A DNA stretch of 64,000 bases from JAGXLC01 sp041686375. Lineage in GTDB: Bacteria > Bacteroidota > Bacteroidia > Bacteroidales > UBA12077. The stretch lies in contig JAWLEB010000001.1 in the NCBI GenBank assembly GCA_041686375.1, positions 128,745 through 192,744 on the forward strand, written 5' to 3'. The translations under genes and the position numbers were made by a program. Positions 56,805 through 64,000 of the stretch are shown here, in pieces. A model generated the notes under the pieces. The model had not been told where the DNA came from and ran no database searches. It was given only the letters and a program-made list of their open reading frames with translations. Numbering within the stretch: the first letter of the stretch is position 1; each line of letters starts with the position of its first letter.

Positions 56805-58043
56805 ATGATAAAAATATATAAGTTGGTTTTGATTATGTTTCTTGGGATATTTTCTTTTTCTGCCTATTCACAAGAGGACAATCTTGATGTTTATCTGCAG
56901 GAAGCCGGAGAAAATAATTCTGGATTGCAAGCAGCTTTTCAGCAATATTATGCAGCCCTGGAGAAACTCCCTCAGGCTGCTGCTTTACCTGATCCGAAAT
57001 TGAGTTTTGGATATTTTGTTAGTCCGGTTGAAACAAGGTTGGGATCGCAACAGCTTAAAATGTCCGTTTCACAAATGTTTCCATGGTTTGGAACGCTTAA
57101 TGAACAGGAAGAAGCTTTCGCCGAAAAAGCGAAAGTTAAATATCAGCAGTTTCTTGGTTTAAGAAATAAAGTGCATAAAGATGTGAAAGTTAAATATTAC
57201 AAACTTTATGAGGTAAAGAAGGCCATACAGATTACCAAGGCGAATCTTGATGTGTTAAGTTCTCTCAGAAAAATTACTGAGCGTAATTATGAAAGTGGCA
57301 AATCTCAGATGGCAGATGTTCTCAGGCTGAATGTTGATATCCGGGAACAGGAAAATAAGCTGGAGGATTTGCAGGATAGAATGAAAACATTGAAATCTGA
57401 GTTTAATTTGTTATTGAACAAAGAGGAGGAGCATGAGGTCATTGTCCCTGCAGATATGACACTGGATACTTTTGATCTGGCTACATTGCGGGATTCTATA
57501 CGTAATAACCCTGAACTAACTGCATTGATTCATAAAGAGCAATCTTTACAGCACCAGTATAAAGTTGCAAAAAAGAAAGGATTCCCTGAAATATCCGTGG
57601 CATTGGATTATGTTGTGGTTGGTGAAAGACAGGATATGCGTGTAGCTAATAATGGACGGGATGTGATTATGCCGATGGTAGGAATTAGTATTCCCCTCAA
57701 CCGGAACAAGTATAGATCAATGAAAAAGGAAAAAGAGTATGAGATGAATGCTGTGAAATCAACTCAGCAGGAAAGGATAAATAGCCTGGGAGCTGAATAT
57801 AATAATGCTGAAGAAGCATATTTGGAGAGTGAGAGAAAAATTAAACTTTATAAAGAGCAAGTGCAAGAAACACAGCGTATCTATAAGCTTTTGGAAACAA
57901 ATTATTCTTCTGATGGGGAAGATTTTTATGAACTGCTCAGGACTCGTCTCATGGTTCTTGAGTATGAATTGAAGCTTGAAAAAGCTAAAGCAGCTCAAAA
58001 TATGGCTGTTGCAAGATTAGAATATTTAACCGGTAAAAAATAA
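56805..58043 (+). CDS. TolC-family outer-membrane efflux channel
   Basis: The ATG at 56805 gives 412 residues with a signal peptide (FSAYSQ, cleavage near residue 20); the frame is also open from an ATG at 56763 inside the pump gene, which is less likely. The protein is mostly long helices, with SVSQMFPWFG near residue 86 and a repeated helical second half ending MAVARLEYLTGK, as in CusC/CzcC channels. It is the outer-membrane exit duct of the pump. The adaptor gene starts four bases later. Confidence 0.88.
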   Translation: MIKIYKLVLIMFLGIFSFSAYSQEDNLDVYLQEAGENNSGLQAAFQQYYAALEKLPQAAALPDPKLSFGYFVSPVETRLGSQQLKMSVSQMFPWFGTLNEQEEAFAEKAKVKYQQFLGLRNKVHKDVKVKYYKLYEVKKAIQITKANLDVLSSLRKITERNYESGKSQMADVLRLNVDIREQENKLEDLQDRMKTLKSEFNLLLNKEEEHEVIVPADMTLDTFDLATLRDSIRNNPELTALIHKEQSLQHQYKVAKKKGFPEISVALDYVVVGERQDMRVANNGRDVIMPMVGISIPLNRNKYRSMKKEKEYEMNAVKSTQQERINSLGAEYNNAEEAYLESERKIKLYKEQVQETQRIYKLLETNYSSDGEDFYELLRTRLMVLEYELKLEKAKAAQNMAVARLEYLTGKK

Positions 58044-58047
58044 ATAT

Positions 58048-59874
58048 ATGAAGATTATGAATATTAATATAAATCGAACCAATATATTGAGAAGCTTAGT
58101 GCTTATCATGGGTGGAATAATTATTGGCGCTTTGCTGTTTGGCTTTGGTGGTAATAATTCAGAACAACAAGAGCATACTGAAGAAGAAACGCATGAACAT
58201 GACGAGCAAGGAGAAGAATCTACAGTCTGGACTTGCTCGATGCATCCTCAAATTAGGGAAGACGAACCCGGAGATTGCCCAATTTGTGGAATGGAGTTAA
58301 TCCCTGCTGATGAGGAAGATCAAGACCAAAAAGACCCTCAGAAAATTACACTTACGGAGAGAGCTGCTAAATTAGCTGAAATACAGACTTCCAAGGTTGT
58401 TAGAAGTTTGCCGGAAAAGGAGCTTTCTCTAACAGGGAAGATACAGGTGGATGAGCGTTTGGTTAATTCCCAGTCTGTGCATTTTCCCGGAAGAATAGAG
58501 AAACTTTATCTTAACTTTAAAGGTGAATCTGTTCGAAAAGGACAGAACATAGCCAAGATCTATTCACCGGCGCTTATATCAGCCCAGGAAGAATTATTGG
58601 AAGCTATAAAAAACAGGAGTCCTGAGTCTGACATGGTTGAAGCTGCCAAAGAAAAACTGAGGCAATGGAAACTTTCGGAACAACAAATTGAGGATATTAT
58701 TGATGAGGGACAAGTGCGCGAAGAAATGACTGTTCAAGCTGATACAGATGGAATAGTTTATGAAAAGCTTGTAAATAAAGGGGATTATATTAAAAAAGGC
58801 GATGTGTTATATAATATTGCGAGAGTTGACAGGGTTTGGGTTATGTTTGATGCTTACCAGGAAGATATACAATTTATTTCAGAAGGTGATGAGATAAGTT
58901 TTGAAGTCTCTTCTGTTCCGGGAAAAACTTTCGAGTCAACCGTGAAATTTATTGATCCTGTAATGGACTCTAAAAGTAGGGTGGCCCGTATTAGGGCAGA
59001 GGCTGACAATAAGAACGGTAGTTTAAAACCCGGCATGTTTGCTGATGGTACTTTATATTCACGGCTTGATGGAGTTGAAAACGAGCGTATTACTATACCC
59101 AGAAGCGCTGTAATGTGGACAGGAAAACGATCTGTTGTTTATCGTAAGGTTGATAACCAAGGTGTTTCTGGATATAAATTGCAGGAAGTAGTTCTTGGCC
59201 CATCCCTTGGTGATACCTATGTTATTGAACAAGGTCTTGATGAAGGTGATGAAGTCGTTACATATGGTACGTTTGCTGTTGATGCTGCTGCCCAGTTGGC
59301 TGGTAAACCAAGTATGATGAATAAAGATGGCGAAAAACAACAAACGGGGCATGATCATGGTGAGATGAGTGATTCAGAGAATATGGAGGAAGTATCTTCT
59401 TCTTCGGATGCGGAAACAGAGGCATTAGAATGGCCTTCTTCTGAGATGAATAATTATGAAAGACTTATTGATGAATATCTTGAACTGAAAAATATGCTGG
59501 TAAAAGGAGAAAAAGTTGATGGGCAGGCGCGATCAATTTTATCTGTTCTGGTCGAGATTGATATGGGAGCATTTTCCCATGAGGCTCATGAGGAGTGGAT
59601 GGAATATCAAAAGGTCATTAAGGAAAAATCTCAGGCAATTTTGGATGTTGATAAAATTGAAAAACAGCGAAAGCATTTTATAAAGTTGTCTGATGCTATG
59701 ATTGATCTGCTAGAAAGTTTCAAGGCGCCGGGAGAAGAATTATATGTTCAGTTTTGTCCTATGGCTAATGATGATGAAGGTGCCTTCTGGCTGAGTGATG
59801 AAAATCAAATTAGAAATCCGTATTTTGGAGATCAGATGTTAACATGTGGAGAAGTACGGGAAGAAATTGAATAA
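58048..59874 (+). CDS. CusB-type periplasmic adaptor with heavy-metal-binding and DUF3347-like domains
   Basis: The 608-residue adaptor links the pump to the TolC channel. It has an N-terminal membrane anchor (about 12-33), a His/Glu-rich stretch, then a metal-binding module WTCSMHPQIREDEPGDCPICGMEL (near 66-90) with CxMHP and CPICGM. The biotinyl-lipoyl, helical-hairpin and barrel domains follow (about 125-430), then a His-rich linker (TGHDHGEM) and a C-terminal DUF3347-like domain (about 475-608). CxMHP/CPICGM modules bind copper or silver in related proteins. Confidence 0.9.
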   Translation: MKIMNININRTNILRSLVLIMGGIIIGALLFGFGGNNSEQQEHTEEETHEHDEQGEESTVWTCSMHPQIREDEPGDCPICGMELIPADEEDQDQKDPQKITLTERAAKLAEIQTSKVVRSLPEKELSLTGKIQVDERLVNSQSVHFPGRIEKLYLNFKGESVRKGQNIAKIYSPALISAQEELLEAIKNRSPESDMVEAAKEKLRQWKLSEQQIEDIIDEGQVREEMTVQADTDGIVYEKLVNKGDYIKKGDVLYNIARVDRVWVMFDAYQEDIQFISEGDEISFEVSSVPGKTFESTVKFIDPVMDSKSRVARIRAEADNKNGSLKPGMFADGTLYSRLDGVENERITIPRSAVMWTGKRSVVYRKVDNQGVSGYKLQEVVLGPSLGDTYVIEQGLDEGDEVVTYGTFAVDAAAQLAGKPSMMNKDGEKQQTGHDHGEMSDSENMEEVSSSSDAETEALEWPSSEMNNYERLIDEYLELKNMLVKGEKVDGQARSILSVLVEIDMGAFSHEAHEEWMEYQKVIKEKSQAILDVDKIEKQRKHFIKLSDAMIDLLESFKAPGEELYVQFCPMANDDEGAFWLSDENQIRNPYFGDQMLTCGEVREEIE

Positions 59875-59908
59875 TGTTAAACATAAAATTGATGAAAATA
59901 ATAATCAA

Positions 59909-60553
59909 ATGGATTCAAAAAAAGCCTTGAATATAGCTCTCACTTTAAGCATTATTACCATTGTATATAATGTTGTTGAGGGTTTAATTTCTGTTTATTT
60001 CGGAATGCAAGATGATACACTTGCTTTGTTGGGTTTTGGCGTTGACAGTTTTGTAGAAGTTATTTCAGGTTTAGGTATTGCCCATATGATTTGGAGAATG
60101 AAGTTCGGGAATCCTGATTATCATGATAAATTTGAAAGGCAAGCTTTGCGAATTACCGGTTTTGCATTTTACTTATTAACTATAGGCCTTGTCTCTGGTG
60201 CAATAGTGAATTTTATTGAGAATAATCAACCTCATACTACAACGGTAGGTATAATTATTTCTTCGATTTCGATTTTAACTATGTTTTTTCTAATGCATTA
60301 TAAGTTGAAGATTGGGAGGTTACTTGGCTCGGATGCTATCATTGCCGATGCTAATTGCACAAAATCATGTTTTTACCTTTCTTTTATACTACTTATATCA
60401 AGTGGGCTATATGAGATATTCCAAATTGGGTATATAGATACGATTGGTTCGTTGGGAATTGCAATATTTGCCTTTAATGAGGGGAGAGAATCTTTTGAAA
60501 AAGCAAAATCTGGTAAATTTGGTTGTTGCGAAGGGGAGGACACTTATTGTTAA
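59909..60553 (+). CDS. Cation transporter-like membrane protein (CDF-type)
   Basis: The ATG at 59909 gives 214 residues; the same frame is open from a GTG at 59846 inside the adaptor gene. About six hydrophobic segments are seen, with the CDF-like second-helix motif GFGVDSFVEVISG (near 46-58) and DAIIADANCTKSC (near 150-162), where aspartates could bind metal. The usual cytoplasmic C-terminal domain is missing; the protein ends in a Cys-rich tail (FGCCEGEDTYC). It is the last gene of the metal cluster. Zinc or cobalt export is a guess. Confidence 0.65.
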   Translation: MDSKKALNIALTLSIITIVYNVVEGLISVYFGMQDDTLALLGFGVDSFVEVISGLGIAHMIWRMKFGNPDYHDKFERQALRITGFAFYLLTIGLVSGAIVNFIENNQPHTTTVGIIISSISILTMFFLMHYKLKIGRLLGSDAIIADANCTKSCFYLSFILLISSGLYEIFQIGYIDTIGSLGIAIFAFNEGRESFEKAKSGKFGCCEGEDTYC

Positions 60554-60732
60554 ATAAAATTGTGTAAAAGTTTGTGAAACTATGCAATAAGAAAGATGAA
60601 CTATATGGTGGATTATGCGTTTATTATTATGAGAACCATTTTTATGAGAGGTAAATATATTATGATGGTATTTAAGATCAATTTTTTTAATAAATTAAGA
60701 TAATAAATTTAAAATTTTTTTGTTAATTTGCA

Positions 60733-60747
60733 CTACCAATGTGGTAG
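60733..60747. promoter_or_regulatory. Perfect operator-like palindrome before the first YceI gene
   Basis: CTACCAATGTGGTAG: six-base arms (CTACCA/TGGTAG) and a three-base centre. It sits directly after a -7-like TTAATTTG at 60723-60730 and 27 bases before the ATG, where a repressor would block initiation. No bound protein is known. Confidence 0.5.
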
Positions 60748-60773
60748 GATTAATAGGATAAAAATATAAAGCT

Positions 60774-61382
60774 ATGAAAAACAAGAATTTGACTAAACTT
60801 ACAGGACTAATCGGATTAATAGGACTAATTACAGCATTAGTCGTTAGCAGTATGTCATTACATGCGCAAAATCAAAAACAAATGTCCCTTGATGATTACA
60901 CCCTTCAGATTGAGGGAACTTCAAATTTGCATGACTGGGAGATGGATGTAACTGAAATTTCGGGGTATACCCGTACAATGTTTAACAGTCCTACACTGGC
61001 TGGCATTGAAGATGCGGAGATAACAGTTAATGTCAAAGGCATTAAGAGTGATAAAAATCTGATGGATAAAAAGACTTACAATGCGCTTAAAGCTGATGAT
61101 TATTCAGAAATTACTTATGAAGTGCAAGGTGTTGATGATTTAAAAACTTCAGGTAGCCAGTTTTCTGGTACCGCCTTTGGCGATTTGACAATTGCCGGGG
61201 AAACAAAACATGTATTGATACCCTTTGAAGGTAAAGTGAACAACGGAGGTGAGGGATTGACTGTAACCGGTGAATACGCTCTGGATATGACAGAGTATAA
61301 TGTTGAACCTCCTAAAGCTATGATGGGGTCTATTAAAACCGGAGAGGAAGTCAAGCTAAAATATGAATTCAAATTTAGATAA
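60774..61382 (+). CDS. YceI-family periplasmic protein
   Basis: The 202-residue protein has a signal peptide (cleavage near HAQ, residue 31) and the YceI lipocalin-like fold: an opening IEGTSNLHDWEM, FxGTAFGDLTIAGETK near 126-142 and a closing LKYEFKF strand. YceI proteins bind isoprenoid or polyprenyl chains and appear in stress responses. It begins an apparent unit with a barrel protein (27 bp later) and a second YceI-like gene. Confidence 0.85.
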   Translation: MKNKNLTKLTGLIGLIGLITALVVSSMSLHAQNQKQMSLDDYTLQIEGTSNLHDWEMDVTEISGYTRTMFNSPTLAGIEDAEITVNVKGIKSDKNLMDKKTYNALKADDYSEITYEVQGVDDLKTSGSQFSGTAFGDLTIAGETKHVLIPFEGKVNNGGEGLTVTGEYALDMTEYNVEPPKAMMGSIKTGEEVKLKYEFKFR

Positions 61383-61409
61383 TAATCAAATTAAATTAAA
61401 AACAAAGTT

Positions 61410-62795
61410 ATGAGAAAATTAGGCGTATTACTGAGTTTATTGATATTGATGAGTTCTGCTGGGTATACTCAGCAGGATCAAACTGATTCAAAGGAATCAG
61501 AATCTGAGAAAGCGAGTTTACAGTATTTCAGACAACCCGGTTATCAGGGTCTGAATGTCTTTGAAACACCTAAAGAAACTGATGTAGAGTATGATGGATT
61601 TGATGTAAGAATTGGTGGTGACTTTGCTCTGCAGTTTCAGGGGTTAGATCACTCCAATGCTGAAGGAGCACCACAATTAGCTCCCCTTGGGAGTAATGTT
61701 AATTTACCAACGGCTAACTTGAATCTTGATGTTCAGCTATTGAATGGAATGCGAATGCATCTGCGTACATATTTAAGTTCACGCCACCATAATGACGCAT
61801 GGGTCAAAGGTGGTTATCTGCAAGTTGATGAACTTGATTTTATTAAGGAAGGATTCGCATCTCAAGTAATGGATATTACAACGTTACGTGCTGGTGTTGA
61901 TGAGCCTAACTATGGCGATGCTCATTTTCGAAGAACGGATAACGCTATGGCAATCTATAATCCGTTTGTAGGTAATTATATAATGGATGCTTTTACTACT
62001 GAACCTTTTTTTGAAGCTTATTTTCAACCTAATGATTTTATTCTCGTAGCAGGTATGACAAATGGTTTTCTTAATCCAACAGTCAGTAGAGCTAACACCC
62101 AATATGGTACTGGAAGGTTTTTAGGTGAAGTAGATGTTGCTCCTACCTTTTATGGAAAATTAGGCTGGGATAGCCAGATTGATGATAATCTGAGAATAAG
62201 ACTTACAGGCTCTTTTTATACAGCACAGGGAGCAGATAACGGAAATCATCTGTATAACGGTGATCGCGCTGGTAGTCGTTATTATAATGTGTTTGATAAT
62301 ATTGAAGCGGATTCTTCTGCTGTAAATTCTAATAATTTTAGCGGCAGGTTTAACCCTGGCTTTAACAAAGAGACTGCATTGCAGATTAATTCATTTATAA
62401 AATATGGCAATGTAGAGTTTTTTGGTGTATTTGAACAAACAACTGGAAACAATGGAGCTGATGACAGAGAAGATGGAAGTTATACACAGTTAGGAGCTGA
62501 ATTATTATATCGCTTCGGCTCATGGGAGCAATTCTACATTGGTGGAAGATATAACAGTGTATCCGGGAATGATGATTATGCTGAAGGCACTGATCAGCCA
62601 GACACAAAAACTGTGAATAGACTCAATATCGGTGGAGGTTGGTTTATAACAGAAAATACGCTGGTTAAACTTGAATATGTTAATCAACAGTATGATGAGA
62701 ACTTTAAAGGAACATTTGCTGACCCTGAAGCACCGACAAGTATTACTGAAGGAAAGTTTGATGGAGTTGTGCTTGAGGCTGTAATTGGCTTCTAG
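61410..62795 (+). CDS. Putative outer-membrane beta-barrel protein (porin-like)
   Basis: The 461-residue protein has a signal peptide (cleavage near YTQQ, residue 21) and then a beta-strand-rich body with many aromatic and glycine turn residues, ending in the short strand VVLEAVIGF, typical of an outer-membrane barrel. Motifs such as FDVRIGGDFALQFQG and the repeated GxFYGKLGW-like segments fit a porin or channel. I do not recognise the exact family. It lies between two YceI-like genes, so a link to lipid-like ligands is possible. Confidence 0.65.
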   Translation: MRKLGVLLSLLILMSSAGYTQQDQTDSKESESEKASLQYFRQPGYQGLNVFETPKETDVEYDGFDVRIGGDFALQFQGLDHSNAEGAPQLAPLGSNVNLPTANLNLDVQLLNGMRMHLRTYLSSRHHNDAWVKGGYLQVDELDFIKEGFASQVMDITTLRAGVDEPNYGDAHFRRTDNAMAIYNPFVGNYIMDAFTTEPFFEAYFQPNDFILVAGMTNGFLNPTVSRANTQYGTGRFLGEVDVAPTFYGKLGWDSQIDDNLRIRLTGSFYTAQGADNGNHLYNGDRAGSRYYNVFDNIEADSSAVNSNNFSGRFNPGFNKETALQINSFIKYGNVEFFGVFEQTTGNNGADDREDGSYTQLGAELLYRFGSWEQFYIGGRYNSVSGNDDYAEGTDQPDTKTVNRLNIGGGWFITENTLVKLEYVNQQYDENFKGTFADPEAPTSITEGKFDGVVLEAVIGF

Positions 62796-62804
62796 AATAT
62801 TTGT

Positions 62805-62861
62805 TTGGTCGCATCCTGCCGAAAGCTTTTCTGATGAAGATATTTCGGCAGGATTGCCAAA
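62805..62861 (+). terminator. Long hairpin between the barrel and second YceI gene
   Basis: ATCCTGCCGAAA (62813-62824) pairs perfectly with TTTCGGCAGGAT (62843-62854), with an 18-base loop and an outer TTTGG/CCAAA pair. There is no T-run, so it may be a Bacteroidota-type terminator, an RNA stabiliser or a protein site. The next gene starts 35 bases later. Confidence 0.5.
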
Positions 62862-62896
62862 TGTTTGAATATCTTTTCAGATAAAGACGAGGTGCT

Positions 62897-63481
62897 ATGA
62901 AAAAATTATTCTTACAAATTATCATTTTGTTACTGGGTAATACCTTTTCCTATGCGCAGGCAGAGGAACTTCAGGATAATGATATGTTATATGTTCTAGA
63001 ATCTGTTAGTATTTCCGGCCGCACCAATGTAAATCGTTTTAAATTTATTTATGACAGCACAAAAGCTGAGAAAGTAAATGTTGATAAGGAAGTAAATTAT
63101 ATTGATTCTGCCAGTGACGAGGTAACCTTTGAATTACCCGTACGCGCTTTTGACAGTAAAAATCCCATAATGAATCGTGACTTTTATGAAATGTTAAAGG
63201 CAACCTCCCATCCCAAAATTTATGTAAGTATTAAAAAGTCCGTTTTGGAGAGTATAGCCCAAGGTAATCCTTCTGATTCTATTGATATGAAATTGACATT
63301 AGTTGGCGTTACCAAAAAGATACACGGCGAACTTCAAAATGCTGAAGAAAAAGCATTGTTAAAAGGGCTCACGAAAGTTAATTTGAAAGAATATCCGCTG
63401 GATTTTCCAAGTAAAATGTTAGGATTTGTCAATATTGATGAAGTTGTTTCAATTAACTTTGACGTGGTTATAAAACAATAA
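62897..63481 (+). CDS. Second YceI-like periplasmic protein
   Basis: The 194-residue protein has a signal peptide (cleavage near YAQ, residue 21) and a YceI-like arrangement: VSISGRTNVNRFKF, a central MNRDFYEMLKATSHPKIYVSI matching the family's MDxxxxxxLxxxxYPxI region, and a closing VDEVVSINFDVVIK strand. It is divergent from the first YceI (60774), so it is probably not a simple duplicate. A hairpin separates it from the barrel gene. Confidence 0.78.
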   Translation: MKKLFLQIIILLLGNTFSYAQAEELQDNDMLYVLESVSISGRTNVNRFKFIYDSTKAEKVNVDKEVNYIDSASDEVTFELPVRAFDSKNPIMNRDFYEMLKATSHPKIYVSIKKSVLESIAQGNPSDSIDMKLTLVGVTKKIHGELQNAEEKALLKGLTKVNLKEYPLDFPSKMLGFVNIDEVVSINFDVVIKQ

Positions 63482-63502
63482 TTTTAGATAACCTCCCGGA
63501 AA

Positions 63503-64000
63503 TCAAGATAATCTGTTATTTTTACTTTTTATTGCCTTAATGTGATAAAGCAAAATACTACCCAGAACTGCAGGGAATCCTAAATTGATTATCCATATCG
63601 CCATGCTGGCCATTACAAAGCCACCTGTTTTTGTGGTAAAGATACCGAAAGCAAATGCAGCCACACTTCCGCGAATTCCCAATTCGGCAACGGTAGAAAA
63701 TGGCAAAAAAGTAATGATTAGATAGGTAAAGCCAATGCCACTTAGCGCATTCAAAGTGCTTATTTCGCTGCCAAAGAGATGAATAAGCAGGAAAAATTGG
63801 ATCGAAAAGACAATATACTTTATGATTCCCAGAGAATAAACTGATGCAATCTTCCTGCCTGATTGATTCTGAAGATAAGTAAACAATCGTTTTTTTCCTG
63901 GGGAAAATGGAATCTGCTTAATTTTGCCTGCAATATAAGGTAAATGAAATATAAACAGTGTAATAAAGAGGAATGTCAGGCCTGAAAGAATACTGAATGT
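63503..64000 (-). CDS. C-terminal part of a flippase-like membrane protein (5' end outside the window)
   Basis: The minus-strand frame is open from its TGA at 63503 to the right edge, giving 166 residues of a polytopic protein. At least four hydrophobic segments are seen, with LPFSTVAELGIRGSVAAF, which resembles the conserved region of the LPG_synthase_TM/UPF0104 family (compare 30482-31489). A TTG at 63886 is in frame, but coding-like sequence continues beyond it, so the gene starts outside the window. It converges with the second YceI gene, with 21 bp between stops. Confidence 0.7.
   Translation of the reverse strand, partial: TFSILSGLTFLFITLFIFHLPYIAGKIKQIPFSPGKKRLFTYLQNQSGRKIASVYSLGIIKYIVFSIQFFLLIHLFGSEISTLNALSGIGFTYLIITFLPFSTVAELGIRGSVAAFAFGIFTTKTGGFVMASMAIWIINLGFPAVLGSILLYHIKAIKSKNNRLS

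Overview
The window is chromosomal DNA of an AT-rich member of the Bacteroidota, most likely class Bacteroidia near the Marinilabiliales/Bacteroidales. This rests on a SusC/SusD pair, a complete type IX secretion (T9SS) core operon in the order porP-porK-porL-porM-porN (gldKLMN), a giant adhesin with a type B T9SS sorting domain, Bacteroidota-type -7 promoter elements (TAnnTTTG), mostly absent Shine-Dalgarno sequences, and HYC_CC_PP/CusABC metal efflux genes. The order is an inference; no rRNA is present. I see no phage, insertion sequence or CRISPR array.

Layout. 1-7.3 kb: the start of an unidentified gene, holB (DNA polymerase III delta'), then an unusual central-carbon block. It holds two phosphoglycerate kinase (PGK) domains fused head to tail in one 794-residue protein, a third divergent PGK, and a phosphohexomutase reduced to domains I and III whose stop overlaps the start of rnhB. 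Ferritin follows. 7.3-13.6 kb: a small membrane protein and a SusC/SusD/lipoprotein nutrient-uptake operon. 13.7-28.0 kb (minus strand): adhesin, PorP/SprF-like protein and OmpA/TPR protein. The adhesin has at least 3583 residues and contains a 100-N assembly gap. 28.4-35.1 kb: an Rrf2 regulator, tRNA-Ala(GGC), panC, panD, a flippase-like membrane protein, a heptose-phosphate adenylyltransferase, radA and a double-domain ABC ATPase. 35.1-41.1 kb: class A penicillin-binding protein (minus), topA and an arginase-fold protein without its metal-binding motifs. 41.2-47.3 kb: porPKLMN, ending in a terminator-like hairpin. 47.5-51.8 kb: mannose-1-phosphate guanylyltransferase (minus) and a zinc-peptidase/TolB-propeller/beta-barrel fusion. 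51.8-60.6 kb: a second Rrf2 regulator divergent from a heavy-metal efflux cluster (HYC_CC_PP protein, CusA, TolC-like, CusB, cation transporter-like). 60.7-64 kb: YceI, an outer-membrane barrel, a second YceI-like protein, and the C-terminal part of a second flippase-like protein.

How the parts fit. The T9SS core and the adhesin/PorP/OmpA cassette form one surface-secretion theme: the motor and ring are built from 41-47 kb and a probable client with its own PorP/SprF partner lies at 13.7-28 kb. The metal cluster is a complete tripartite efflux pump with a regulator next door. The least explained part is 1.4-6.1 kb, where three PGK domains (one intact, one with catalytic substitutions, one with an altered substrate site) sit beside a two-domain mutase remnant. 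All families, motifs and repeats were judged by eye; no search or alignment was run.
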